DNA from: UMGS1781 sp045628105
GTDB taxonomy: Bacteria; Bacillota; Clostridia; TANB77; CAG-508
Length of the DNA: 64,000 nucleotides
Reading direction: 5' to 3'
NCBI GenBank assembly: GCA_045628105.1
Contig: JAZQOX010000016.1
Span: 1 to 64,000 of the forward strand
How positions within the stretch are numbered: the stretch's first letter is position 1; every line of letters starts with the position of its first letter. Shown in pieces: positions 41,991 through 50,732 of this stretch. The notes under the pieces were generated by a model. That model worked only from the letters and a program-made list of their open reading frames with translations, ran no database searches and had not been told where the DNA came from. The position numbers and the translations under genes were made by a program.

Positions 41991-42037
41991 TTTAAATTAA
42001 AAATATAAATCCTCCGGTTACACCGAAGGATTTTTTT
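41991..42037 (-). terminator. Hairpin after tRNA-Gln
   Basis: aatcctccggttacaccgaaggatt stem-loop directly 3' of tRNA-Gln on the minus strand, with A/T-rich flanks. Confidence 0.6.
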
Positions 42038-42113
42038 TGGCTGGGGTGGGAGGACTCGAACCGCCGAAATGCTAGAGTCAAAGTCTAGTGCCTTACCACT
42101 TGGCTACACCCCA
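42038..42113 (-). tRNA. tRNA-Gln (UUG)
   Basis: TGGGGTG/CACCCCA acceptor, anticodon loop CTTTGAC, CCA encoded. T stem GGCGG/CCTCC has a C.U mismatch at 51-63. Confidence 0.93.
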
Positions 42114-42143
42114 ATATAAAATATACATAAATTATTCATACGA

Positions 42144-42221
42144 TGGGGTGGAAGATGGGACTCGAACCCACGGCCTCTGGTGCCACAAACCAGCGCTCTA
42201 ACCAACTGAGCTACATCCACC
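42144..42221 (-). tRNA. tRNA-His (GUG)
   Basis: Anticodon loop TTGTGGC, extra G at -1 facing C73, CCA encoded. Acceptor GTGGATG/CTTCCAC has a U.U mismatch at 6-67. Confidence 0.93.
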
Positions 42222-42308
42222 AATTTATGCAATGTTTTTCAACACATAGTCTATTGTAAATAATTTTTTTGCATTTGTCAACACTTTTTGAAAAAAAAGT
42301 AAAAATAG

Positions 42309-42337
42309 TTGACATTTATAGTCTATAATGATATTAT
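42309..42337 (+). promoter_or_regulatory. Promoter of the 148-aa prepilin-like gene
   Basis: TTGACA, 17-nt spacer, TATTAT. Confidence 0.6.
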
Positions 42338-42362
42338 CAAAAAAAGCAAAGGAGAAAATAAA

Positions 42363-42809
42363 ATGAAAAAATTAAAAAGTCAAAAAGGCATAACATTAGT
42401 AACACTTGCAATATATATGGTTCTTGCGGCAATGGTAATTAGCATGCTCGCATTACTAACAAGAAATTTTAGAGAAAACCTAGATAATGTAAATTCTCAA
42501 ACAATAACAGATAACGAATTTGATAAAATAAATTTACAATTATTAAATGAAACGAAGAAAACAAATAACCAAATAATAACAGTTACTGCTACTATGGTAG
42601 AATTTAAAAGTGGGAACATATATGAATATAATCAAGAAGAAAAAATAATATATCAAAAAAATTTAACAGAAGATATAGAAGTAAAAGTAGCTGAAAAAAT
42701 AAGTAATGTGGAATTTTCAAGAATGAGTGAAAATAACAGAGATATTCTAATCGTCACAGTTACAATAGATGGAAAACAAAGAACAACTGAATATGTTATG
42801 GCAAAATAA
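42363..42809 (+). CDS. Prepilin-like secreted protein
   Basis: 148 aa. Type IV prepilin-style N terminus: MKKLKSQKG then ITLVTLAIYMVLAAMVISMLALL, with cleavage expected after Gly and a hydrophobic helix. The rest (about 115 aa) looks like a small beta-rich globular head. AAAGGAG precedes the ATG. No pilus genes are adjacent; it sits between tRNA genes. May be a minor pseudopilin or an independent surface protein. Confidence 0.75.
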   Translation: MKKLKSQKGITLVTLAIYMVLAAMVISMLALLTRNFRENLDNVNSQTITDNEFDKINLQLLNETKKTNNQIITVTATMVEFKSGNIYEYNQEEKIIYQKNLTEDIEVKVAEKISNVEFSRMSENNRDILIVTVTIDGKQRTTEYVMAK

Positions 42810-42891
42810 TGGGAAGATTTTTAAATGAAAATAATGAAATACCTCTTGCATAATAAAAAAAAATGTGGTAATATAAAGAGGTATTTTTCAT

Positions 42892-42966
42892 AGGGGTATA
42901 GTGTCAATGGTAGCACATCGGTCTCCAAAACCGCTTGTGAGGGTTCGAATCCTTCTACCCCTGCCA
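42892..42966 (+). tRNA. tRNA-Trp (CCA)
   Basis: AGGGGTA/TACCCCT acceptor, anticodon loop CTCCAAA, CCA encoded. Confidence 0.95.
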
Positions 42967-42993
42967 AAAATATTAAAAAATTTTAAAAAAGTA

Positions 42994-43022
42994 TTGACAA
43001 GCATTAAAAAATATCTTATAAT
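42994..43022 (+). promoter_or_regulatory. Promoter of tRNA(CAU)
   Basis: TTGACA, 17-nt spacer, TATAAT. Confidence 0.8.
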
Positions 43023-43041
43023 AATTCTTGCGTTTAGGAAT

Positions 43042-43118
43042 GCTCCCTTAGCTCAGTTGGTCAGAGCAACCGGCTCATAACCGGTGGGTCCAAGGTTCGA
43101 ATCCTTGAGGGAGCACCA
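43042..43118 (+). tRNA. tRNA (CAU): Met or Ile2
   Basis: GCTCCCT/AGGGAGC acceptor, anticodon loop CTCATAA, CCA encoded. The paired 1-72 excludes initiator tRNA. The loop GGCTCATAACC resembles tRNA-Ile2 (lysidine-modified), and another elongator Met tRNA is at 23087; identity unresolved. Confidence 0.9.
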
Positions 43119-43120
43119 TA

Positions 43121-43166
43121 AAAAGTGAAAGTTATAAGATTTAATCTTCGCTGTTCACTTTTTATT
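43121..43166 (+). terminator. Hairpin after tRNA(CAU)
   Basis: aaaagtgaa / ttcactttt stem with a long loop and following T run. Confidence 0.6.
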
Positions 43167-43179
43167 TTTAATTTAATAT

Positions 43180-43265
43180 GGGTAGGTGGCCGAGTGGCTA
43201 AAGGCGGCAGACTGTAAATCTGTTCTCATACGAGTACGATGGTTCGAATCCATCCCTGCCCACCA
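43180..43265 (+). tRNA. tRNA-Tyr (GUA)
   Basis: Class II, GGGTAGG/CCTGCCC acceptor, anticodon loop CTGTAAA, CCA encoded. Confidence 0.95.
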
Positions 43266-43269
43266 AAAA

Positions 43270-43312
43270 TATAGACTTTGAGTATTTTTTTCTCAAAGTC
43301 TATAATCTTTTA
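43270..43312 (+). terminator. Terminator after tRNA-Tyr
   Basis: agactttgag / ctcaaagtct stem. Confidence 0.75.
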
Positions 43313-43555
43313 TAAGTCACTATTTTCTAAAGATATAGCGATTTTTTATTTTTTCAAATGTATACAAGTATTTTTAAAAAGTTTTAGAACTACTGTACTT
43401 ATGACTGTACTGTTTTGCAATGAGGAACAGACTTTACATAGCAAAAAATTATTTTTTTTAGTCTTTTATCGTTTAATATTTTAAAAACAGAGCAAGGACT
43501 AGATATAATCGCACCCTCTTCTCATTAGAGAGGGGGGTAATTTTTAGTTTTAATA
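43313..43555. other. Intergenic stretch with one GC-rich hairpin
   Basis: AT-rich, no credible gene on either strand (a 68-codon ORF here is low-complexity Phe/Ser). Contains ccctct / agaggg hairpin at 43514-43534 followed by TTTTT, ahead of the ABC exporter promoter: a terminator for an unseen transcript or an attenuator. Confidence 0.4.
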
Positions 43556-43584
43556 TTGACTAAATTGATAAATTAAAGTAAAAT
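43556..43584 (+). promoter_or_regulatory. Promoter of the ABC exporter operon
   Basis: TTGACT, 17-nt spacer, TAAAAT. Confidence 0.65.
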
Positions 43585-43638
43585 TAAAAGATGTTGTTTA
43601 ATATACTATTAGGTAAAAACAGTTTTAGGAGGAAAATT

Positions 43639-45390
43639 ATGTGGAAAATGTTAAAAACATTAGGAAAATCAGTTAGAGAGTACAAAGCACCGGCTATTCT
43701 AACACCATTAATTGTAATGCTAGAAGTAATTATGGAAGTGCTTATACCACTACTTATGGCAAATTTAATAGATAATGGAATATATTCAGGTCAAATGAAC
43801 GAAATAATAAAAATAGGAATTACACTAGTACTTGCATCAATACTATCATTAGGATTTGGAGTATTATCAGGAATAACAGCAACCAAAGCATCAGCAGGAT
43901 TTGCAAAAAATTTAAGACAAGATTTATTCTATAAAGTACAAAGATTTTCATTTTCAAATATAGATAAATTTGAAACATCAAGTATCATAACAAGACTAAC
44001 AACAGACGTATCAAACATGCAAATGGCATTTCAAATGCTTACAAGAATTGCAGTAAGAGCACCATTAATGCTTGTATTTTCACTTATAATGACATTTACA
44101 ATAAATGTAAAATTGGCATTAATATTTTTAGCACTTATTCCAATTTTATCAATTGCTTTATATGCAATTATGGGAACTGTGCATCCAATATTTAAAAGAG
44201 TATTTAAAAAATATGATGTTTTAAATAATGTAGTAGAAGAAAATGTATCAGGAATAAGAGTTGTAAAATCATTTTTATTAGAAGAAAAAGAAAAAGAAAA
44301 GTTTGGCGAAATATCAGAAGATATATACAAGGATTACAGTAAAGCTGAAAAATTAACAGCATTAACAATGCCAGTAATGCAATTTACAATATATACTGCA
44401 ATTTTATTAATATCTTGGTTTGGAGCAAAAATAATTGTAAACACACATATGACAGAACTTACAACAGGAGAAATTACAAGTATAATTACATATGGAATAC
44501 AACTTTTAACAAGTTTAATGATACTTGCAATGCTAATAATAATGAGTACAATTGCAAGAACAGCAGGAGAAAGAATTGTTGAAATTTTAGAGGAAGAACC
44601 AGATATAAAAAATTCAGAAAATCCAATTAAAGAAGTAAAAAATGGATCAATAGAATTCAAAAATGTATCATTTAGCTATGTAAATAAAAAAGATAAAGAA
44701 TGCTTAAAAAATATAAATATTGAAATTAAATCTGGAGAAACAATAGGCGTGATTGGAGGAACAGGGTCAGGAAAATCAAGCTTTGTTAACTTAATTCCAA
44801 GATTATACGATGCAACAGAAGGAGAAGTTAAAGTTGCAGGAGTAAACGTTAGAAAATATGATATAGAAACATTAAGAAATGAAGTTTCAATGGTTTTACA
44901 AAAAAATGTGCTATTTTCAGGAACAATAAAAGAAAATTTAAGATGGGGAAATAAAGAAGCAACAGATGAAGATATTGTAAAAGTATGCAAATTAGCACAA
45001 GCAAGTGAGTTTATAGAAGGATTCCCAGATAAATATGATACATACATAGAACAAGGAGGAGCAAATGTATCTGGAGGTCAAAGACAACGTTTATGTATAG
45101 CAAGGGCATTACTAAAAAAACCAAAAATATTAATTTTAGATGACTCAACAAGTGCAGTTGACACGAAAACAGACAGTTTAATAAGAAAAGCATTCAAAGA
45201 AGAAATTCCAAATACTACAAAAATAATTATAGCCCAAAGAATTGCATCAGTTCAGGATGCAGATAAAATAATAGTTCTAGAAAATGGAGAACTAAATGGA
45301 TTTGGAACTCATGAAGAACTATTAAAAACAAACGAAATCTATAAAGAAGTATATGAATCACAGGTGAAAGGAGAAGATAATGCAGAATAA
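43639..45390 (+). CDS. Heterodimeric ABC exporter, subunit with degenerate catalytic site
   Basis: 583 aa: six membrane helices (type IV exporter fold) then a nucleotide-binding domain. Walker A IGGTGSGKSS near residue 370, signature VSGGQRQRL, and Walker B ILILDDSTSAVD in which the catalytic Glu is Asp. That is the inactive-site half of TM287/288- or BmrCD-like multidrug exporters. ATG 43639 has AGGAGG upstream. Overlaps the next gene by 11 nt. Confidence 0.93.
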   Translation: MWKMLKTLGKSVREYKAPAILTPLIVMLEVIMEVLIPLLMANLIDNGIYSGQMNEIIKIGITLVLASILSLGFGVLSGITATKASAGFAKNLRQDLFYKVQRFSFSNIDKFETSSIITRLTTDVSNMQMAFQMLTRIAVRAPLMLVFSLIMTFTINVKLALIFLALIPILSIALYAIMGTVHPIFKRVFKKYDVLNNVVEENVSGIRVVKSFLLEEKEKEKFGEISEDIYKDYSKAEKLTALTMPVMQFTIYTAILLISWFGAKIIVNTHMTELTTGEITSIITYGIQLLTSLMILAMLIIMSTIARTAGERIVEILEEEPDIKNSENPIKEVKNGSIEFKNVSFSYVNKKDKECLKNINIEIKSGETIGVIGGTGSGKSSFVNLIPRLYDATEGEVKVAGVNVRKYDIETLRNEVSMVLQKNVLFSGTIKENLRWGNKEATDEDIVKVCKLAQASEFIEGFPDKYDTYIEQGGANVSGGQRQRLCIARALLKKPKILILDDSTSAVDTKTDSLIRKAFKEEIPNTTKIIIAQRIASVQDADKIIVLENGELNGFGTHEELLKTNEIYKEVYESQVKGEDNAE

Positions 45391-47281
45391 TAGAAAAAAT
45401 GTAGCTGAAGCAGCTGCAAGAGGAATGAAATTTAATAAAAACACATTAAAAAGATTAATAAAATTTATATCTGAAAAATATAAAAAACAACTTATATTTG
45501 TAATTATTACCATTATAATAAGCTCAGTTGCAAATGTAGTAGGAGCATTATTTCTAAAAACATTAATAGATGACTATATAGAACCTTTACTTCTGGTAGA
45601 AAATCCAGTATTTACCGGATTATTACAAGCAATTGGAGTAATGGGATTAATATATATGGTTGGTGTAATTTCAACATATGCATATAGAAGAATTATGGCA
45701 ACTGTAAGCCAAGGAGTTCTAAAACAAATAAGAGATGAAATGTTTTCAAGAATGCAGAACTTTCCAATAAAATACTTTGATACACATACACATGGAAATA
45801 TAATGAGTTATTATTTAAACGATACAGATACACTATCTCAAATGATATCACAAAGTTTGCCACAATTTATATCTTCAGCAATAACTATAATATCAGTACT
45901 TGTAGCAATGATAACAATTAATATTCCTTTAACAATATTTATTATCGCATTTGTATTTGTAATGCTTCAGGTAACAGGAAAAATTGCTGGTAAGAGTGGA
46001 AAATTCTTTGCGAGTCAGCAAAAAACACTAGGAGAAATGAACGGATATATTGAAGAGATGATAAATGGACAAAAAGTTGTAAAGGTATTTACACATGAAG
46101 AAGAAGCAAAATTAAAATTTGATGAAATAAATAAAAGACTACAAAATGATTCTGCACAAGCAAATAAATTTGCAGCAATACTAATGCCTATATTAAATAA
46201 CTTGGGAAACCTAGAATATGTACTAGTTGCAATAATAGGAGGAGCAATTGCAATAAAATTTAATGGTGTTCTATCAATAGGCGCAATAGCATCATTTTTA
46301 CAGTTAACCAAAAGCTTCAACCAACCAATAATGCAAATATCAAATCAATTAAGCTCAATTGTAATGGCAGTAGCAGGAGCAGAAAGAATATTTGATTTAT
46401 TAGATACAAAACCAGAAGTAGATGAAGGCTATGTTACACTTGTAAATGCAAAAAAAGTAAACGGAAAAATAATTGAAACAGAAGAACATACAGGAATGTG
46501 GGCGTGGAAACATCCACACCACGATGGAACACTAACATATGAAGAATTAAAAGGTCATATAGAATTTGAAAATGTAGATTTTGGATATAATCCAGAAAAA
46601 ATAGTACTTCATGAAGTATCACTATATGCAAAACCAGGCCAGAAGATAGCATTTGTAGGAGCAACAGGAGCAGGCAAAACAACAATTACCAATTTAATTA
46701 ATAGATTTTATGATATAGAAAATGGAAAAATCAGATACGATGGCATAAATATCAAAAAGATAAAAAAAGCAGATTTAAGAAGATCACTAGGAATGGTATT
46801 GCAAGACACAAATTTATTCACAGGAACAATAAAAGAAAACATAAAATACGGAAAAATAGAAGCAACAGACGAAGAAGTAATCAAAGCTGCAAAACTTGCA
46901 AATGCACATGAATTTATAATGAGATTGCCAAAAGGATATGACACAATGCTTACATCAAATGGAGCAAATTTATCACAAGGGCAAAGACAACTATTATCAA
47001 TAGCAAGAGCAGCAATAAATGATCCACCAGTAATGATATTAGACGAAGCAACCAGTTCAATAGACACAAGAACAGAAAAAATAATACAAGAAGGAATGGA
47101 TAAACTAATGGAAGGAAGAACAGTATTTGTAATAGCACACAGACTATCAACGGTAAGAAATGCAAAAGCAATAATGGTATTAGACCAGGGAAGAATAATA
47201 GAAAGAGGAGACCATAATGATTTAATAGCACAAAAAGGAAAATACTATCAACTATACACAGGAGCATTTGAATTAGAATAA
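45380..47281 (+). CDS. Heterodimeric ABC exporter, catalytic subunit
   Basis: 633 aa. Six membrane helices, then a nucleotide-binding domain: Walker A GATGAGKTT, a non-canonical signature LSQGQRQ, and canonical Walker B MILDEATSSID. An insert before the domain (about residues 355-390, with TGMWAWKHPHHDG) is His/Trp-rich. The noncanonical signature here completes the degenerate site with the partner's Asp Walker B, as expected for the asymmetric pair. Drug or lipid/peptide export; substrate unknown. Confidence 0.93.
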   Translation: MQNNRKNVAEAAARGMKFNKNTLKRLIKFISEKYKKQLIFVIITIIISSVANVVGALFLKTLIDDYIEPLLLVENPVFTGLLQAIGVMGLIYMVGVISTYAYRRIMATVSQGVLKQIRDEMFSRMQNFPIKYFDTHTHGNIMSYYLNDTDTLSQMISQSLPQFISSAITIISVLVAMITINIPLTIFIIAFVFVMLQVTGKIAGKSGKFFASQQKTLGEMNGYIEEMINGQKVVKVFTHEEEAKLKFDEINKRLQNDSAQANKFAAILMPILNNLGNLEYVLVAIIGGAIAIKFNGVLSIGAIASFLQLTKSFNQPIMQISNQLSSIVMAVAGAERIFDLLDTKPEVDEGYVTLVNAKKVNGKIIETEEHTGMWAWKHPHHDGTLTYEELKGHIEFENVDFGYNPEKIVLHEVSLYAKPGQKIAFVGATGAGKTTITNLINRFYDIENGKIRYDGINIKKIKKADLRRSLGMVLQDTNLFTGTIKENIKYGKIEATDEEVIKAAKLANAHEFIMRLPKGYDTMLTSNGANLSQGQRQLLSIARAAINDPPVMILDEATSSIDTRTEKIIQEGMDKLMEGRTVFVIAHRLSTVRNAKAIMVLDQGRIIERGDHNDLIAQKGKYYQLYTGAFELE

Positions 47282-47287
47282 AACCAA

Positions 47288-47325
47288 ATTGTTCCAATTA
47301 GGGACAGTCCCAAATTGGAACAAAT
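47288..47325. repeat. Short palindromic repeat (GGGAC family), copy 4
   Basis: attgttccaatt / aattggaacaaat arms around agggacagtccca, right after the exporter operon. Confidence 0.75.
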
Positions 47326-47433
47326 AACATAATTTTATAAATAAATTCATTCAAATACTTGTATTTTTTGAAAATATATGTTAAACTAATAAATAGTGAT
47401 TTTTAATAAAACTTATAGGAGGTGCTTACAGTC

Positions 47434-47631
47434 ATGGCAAAGTGCGAAATATGCGATAAATCAGTTAATTATGGTAATAAATTAAGTATAACACGTTCAC
47501 ACATTAGTAAAAGAACATCAAGAACATTCAAACCAAATGTTAGAACAGTAAAAGCAATGGTTGATGGAGAACCAAAAAAAATTAATGTATGTACAAAATG
47601 CCTACGTTCTGGAAAAGTAACAAAGGCTTAG
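47434..47631 (+). CDS. rpmB: 50S ribosomal protein L28
   Basis: 65 aa, MAKCEICDKSVNYGNKLS. Cys pairs CEIC and CTKC make it the zinc-binding form. ATG 47434 by homology; AGGAGG lies 11 nt upstream. Next to spoVM, as in Bacillus. Confidence 0.95.
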   Translation: MAKCEICDKSVNYGNKLSITRSHISKRTSRTFKPNVRTVKAMVDGEPKKINVCTKCLRSGKVTKA

Positions 47632-47639
47632 GAAATTTA

Positions 47640-47668
47640 AAAGAGCAAGTTTTAACTTGCTCTTTTTC
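47640..47668 (+). terminator. Terminator after rpmB
   Basis: aagagcaagt / acttgctctt stem followed by TTT. Confidence 0.85.
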
Positions 47669-47711
47669 CATTCAAATTTAATTCTAAAACAAGAAAAATC
47701 TTATGTAAGAC

Positions 47712-47789
47712 CTACTTATCTTTAATTCCAAAAATCAATTTTACAAATCCCCTTAAAAATTTAGGTACTTTTTTTACAACAATTGTCAT
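47712..47789 (-). CDS. spoVM: Stage V sporulation protein SpoVM
   Basis: 25-aa amphipathic peptide containing KKVPKFLRGFVKLIFG. The Bacillus 26-aa SpoVM has the matching pattern K-x-PKFL-x-G-x-V near the same position. SpoVM binds the convex forespore membrane and anchors the spore coat base. Synteny supports this: spoVM neighbours rpmB in Bacillus. AAAGGA lies 11 nt before the ATG. Too short for usual gene finders. Confidence 0.85.
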   Translation of the reverse strand: MTIVVKKVPKFLRGFVKLIFGIKDK

Positions 47790-47846
47790 TTTCTTTCAAA
47801 TCCTTTCCGAAGGTAAATTCTAGTATAACACCTCCCATATATAAAC

Positions 47847-47993
47847 TTAAGAGCAAAGCCAAGAAATTCCAAGAGTTACAATAGTAACGCCTATAAGAAA
47901 TAACCATCCTGTAAAAGGAAGTAAAATTACAAGCAAAATTCCAAGACCCAAACCTACTAAACAAACAGCTAAAGTTTTCTTAAAAATTCTCAT
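47847..47993 (-). CDS. Small two-helix membrane protein
   Basis: 48 aa, MRIFKKTLAVCLVGLGLG..., two hydrophobic helices around LPFTGW. AGGGAGGT lies 8 nt before the ATG. Upstream of spoVM on the same strand and probably co-transcribed; a larger ORF in another frame (47761-47964) is a shadow. Function unknown. Confidence 0.75.
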   Translation of the reverse strand: MRIFKKTLAVCLVGLGLGILLVILLPFTGWLFLIGVTIVTLGISWLCS

Positions 47994-48058
47994 GTAAATT
48001 ACCTCCCTTTATATAGTATATAGTATTAAATTTTATGTAAAATTGTGAAAGGAGAAAA

Positions 48059-48700
48059 ATGTTATTAGATTTAATTTATCCGCCAGTATGTGGATTTTGC
48101 GAACAAATAGATAAAAATTTTCTCTGCGAAAAATGCAAGGAAAAACTAAAAAAATATGAGATTAACCAAATAGAAGATTATAGAAACAAAAAAGATAAAT
48201 ACTTTGATTATTTAATAAAAGTATATAAGTACGAGGAAATTGTAAGAGAAAAAATAATAGATTATAAATTTAATGACAAATCATATTTGTGTGACACATT
48301 TGAAAAAATGATTATAAAAAATGAAAAAATATATAGATTTTTAAAAAAATATGATATAATAATTTATATTCCTCTGTACTCAAAAAATATGAATGAAAGA
48401 GGATATAATCAGTGTAAATTAATAGCAAAAAAAATAGCTAAAAGTACTGGAATAAAGCTAGAAAAGAACAACTTAATTAAAATAAAAGAAACAAGAAAAC
48501 AAAGCACTTTAAACAAAAAAGAAAGAGCAAAAAATATAGAAAATGCATTTAAAATAAGAAATAGTGAAGAAATAAAAAACAAGAAAATAATATTATTTGA
48601 TGATATATATACAACAGGAAGCACTACAAACGAATGCAGTAGGATACTAAAAAGAGCCGGAGCAAGAGAGATAGCGGTTCTTACAATAGCAATAGATTAA
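48059..48700 (+). CDS. ComF family phosphoribosyltransferase-like protein
   Basis: 213 aa. N-terminal four-Cys zinc ribbon (PVCGFC...CEKC), then a PRT domain with IILFDDIYTTGSTTNECSRIL. The ComF/GntX family acts in DNA uptake in competent bacteria, but orphan copies like this are widespread. GGAG precedes the start. Confidence 0.9.
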   Translation: MLLDLIYPPVCGFCEQIDKNFLCEKCKEKLKKYEINQIEDYRNKKDKYFDYLIKVYKYEEIVREKIIDYKFNDKSYLCDTFEKMIIKNEKIYRFLKKYDIIIYIPLYSKNMNERGYNQCKLIAKKIAKSTGIKLEKNNLIKIKETRKQSTLNKKERAKNIENAFKIRNSEEIKNKKIILFDDIYTTGSTTNECSRILKRAGAREIAVLTIAID

Positions 48701-48714
48701 ACAAAGGAGGCAAT

Positions 48715-50670
48715 ATGGAAGACTTAGTTGAAAGTATACTAGATTACGTAAGATCTGATTATACAGATTACGCGATAATGATAAATGGAGAATGGGGAAG
48801 CGGAAAAACCTATTTTTGGAACAATAAAATAAGACCTAAAATAGATGGAATGCAGTTTAATGGTAAAAAATATACAACAATTTATATGTCTTTATATGGA
48901 ATTTCAAATTTGGAAGAAATAAGCAAAAAAATATTCATAGAAACAACGCAATTAATGGATAAAAACGTAAAAAAACATAAAGAACTTACAGGAAATCATA
49001 TAATACCAGAATACGCAAAAACGGGATTAAATATGGCATCAATGTTTGGAGCAAATGCTAATAACGATAAAATAAATTATGAGAAATTTTTTGCAACAGA
49101 TGATAAAGTATTATGCTTTGATGACTTAGAGAGAGCAAATGTTGATGTTATTGATATACTAGGATATATAAATAACTTTGTTGAACATGACCATATAAAA
49201 ACAATAATAATATGCAATGAAAAAGAGCTTTCTACAAAATTAAAAAATAGCAATTTAGAAATGAAAACATTTATAGCAACATATATGCTAGATAAACAGG
49301 GAAAATTACAAGACGAAGATGACGAAAAGCCAATAGGTGAAAGATTACAAGAAAAAATAGAATACATATTTGATAAAGCAAACGACTATGAAAGAATAAA
49401 AGAAAAATTAATAGGCGAAACATTTGAATACAGACCAGAATTTAATTACATAATAAATGGGATTTTAATGCGCTATGAAAATGACAAAGAACTAATAAGA
49501 TTTTTAAGAGAAAATACACCATATATTATTAATACATTTAATAAAAGCGGAACAAGAAACCTAAGAATATTAAAACATGCATTAAATGATTTTAAAAAAA
49601 TATTTGAAATGGTAAACAAATATTATCCAAATACAAACTATAGAGTAATGCAAACAATGCTTATATTTACAATTGCCATATCATTTGAAATAAAAGCAGG
49701 AAAAAATAGTAAAGACAAATTTGTATATATACAAAACAATGAGGAATATAAATCAATAGTAGTTTCATCTAAAGTGTTTATGGATAATAGACAATTTTAC
49801 ATAAAGGAATTCGATAACAACTATTACTACAACTTTAAAGCAGAATATAGATTCTTTAAATTTATAGAAATGTATGTAAGAACAAGAATTTTTGATACTA
49901 GAAGATTTAAGGAAGAAATGGAAGATGTAATAAAAACGGTAGACACAGAAAAATTACCAGGATATAAAAGACTATTAACAGAAGAATTCTGGAAAATATC
50001 TGATGATCAATTTCCAAAAGTAATAAAAGAAATTATAGGTGATGTAAAACAAGGAAACCTAAGCCTAATAGATACAACAAAACTATTTATATATTTTACA
50101 TACTTTATAAAAAGAGAACTAATAAATTATGAAATGAAAGAAATAAAAAACATTTTCTTTAGTGGAATGAACTTAGCATCACTTCATTCAAAATATATAG
50201 AAAATGCAGAGCAAGAGCTAAACAGCTTAGCACTTGGAGAAAAAAACTTAGATATAGAAGACATTTTAGCACATTTTTATGTATTGAATAATACACTTAA
50301 AGATAAAATGTACACTGATATTGCAAATGATGTAATGAAGGCAATTCCAATGAAAATGGAAGTATTCTACGAAAAATTTGATGAAGAATGTATGGAAATA
50401 CCAGTACTTAAATATTACGACCCACACCAATTATTCCAAAGAATATCTTGTGCTAATAATGAAGATATAATGGCAATAAAAGAAAAATTAGTAGAAAGAG
50501 CAAGAAAACATACAAAAGAATTAAAGCCAGAACTTAAAAATATGATGAAATTAAATGATATTATAGAGGAATATATAGCAGGAAAAGAAACAAGCATTAA
50601 AACAGTAATATTAACAGAATTAAAACAAGATATTGAATTTATAATATCAAAATATAAAGAACAAGAATAA
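48715..50670 (+). CDS. KAP-family P-loop NTPase
   Basis: 651 aa. Walker A NGEWGSGKTYFWN at residues 24-36, Walker B VLCFDDLERA near 138, and ICNEKEL sensor region, matching the KAP/STAND-like NTPase group. C-terminal 400 aa are helical and unassigned. No membrane segment is evident, unlike many KAP proteins. AAAGGAGG precedes the ATG; 14 nt after comF. KAP NTPases occur in signalling and in several anti-phage systems; no defence partner is next to it, so its role is open. Confidence 0.8.
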   Translation: MEDLVESILDYVRSDYTDYAIMINGEWGSGKTYFWNNKIRPKIDGMQFNGKKYTTIYMSLYGISNLEEISKKIFIETTQLMDKNVKKHKELTGNHIIPEYAKTGLNMASMFGANANNDKINYEKFFATDDKVLCFDDLERANVDVIDILGYINNFVEHDHIKTIIICNEKELSTKLKNSNLEMKTFIATYMLDKQGKLQDEDDEKPIGERLQEKIEYIFDKANDYERIKEKLIGETFEYRPEFNYIINGILMRYENDKELIRFLRENTPYIINTFNKSGTRNLRILKHALNDFKKIFEMVNKYYPNTNYRVMQTMLIFTIAISFEIKAGKNSKDKFVYIQNNEEYKSIVVSSKVFMDNRQFYIKEFDNNYYYNFKAEYRFFKFIEMYVRTRIFDTRRFKEEMEDVIKTVDTEKLPGYKRLLTEEFWKISDDQFPKVIKEIIGDVKQGNLSLIDTTKLFIYFTYFIKRELINYEMKEIKNIFFSGMNLASLHSKYIENAEQELNSLALGEKNLDIEDILAHFYVLNNTLKDKMYTDIANDVMKAIPMKMEVFYEKFDEECMEIPVLKYYDPHQLFQRISCANNEDIMAIKEKLVERARKHTKELKPELKNMMKLNDIIEEYIAGKETSIKTVILTELKQDIEFIISKYKEQE

Positions 50671-50732
50671 CAGAGAATTTAGTGATGTATAAAAAGGAGC
50701 ATTGAATGTTTTTAAAATTGGAGGAAAATAAA

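Noticed and set aside
43278..43484. 68-codon ORF after tRNA-Tyr
   Set aside because: Overlaps the terminator hairpin, low-complexity Phe/Ser/Lys, no ribosome site.
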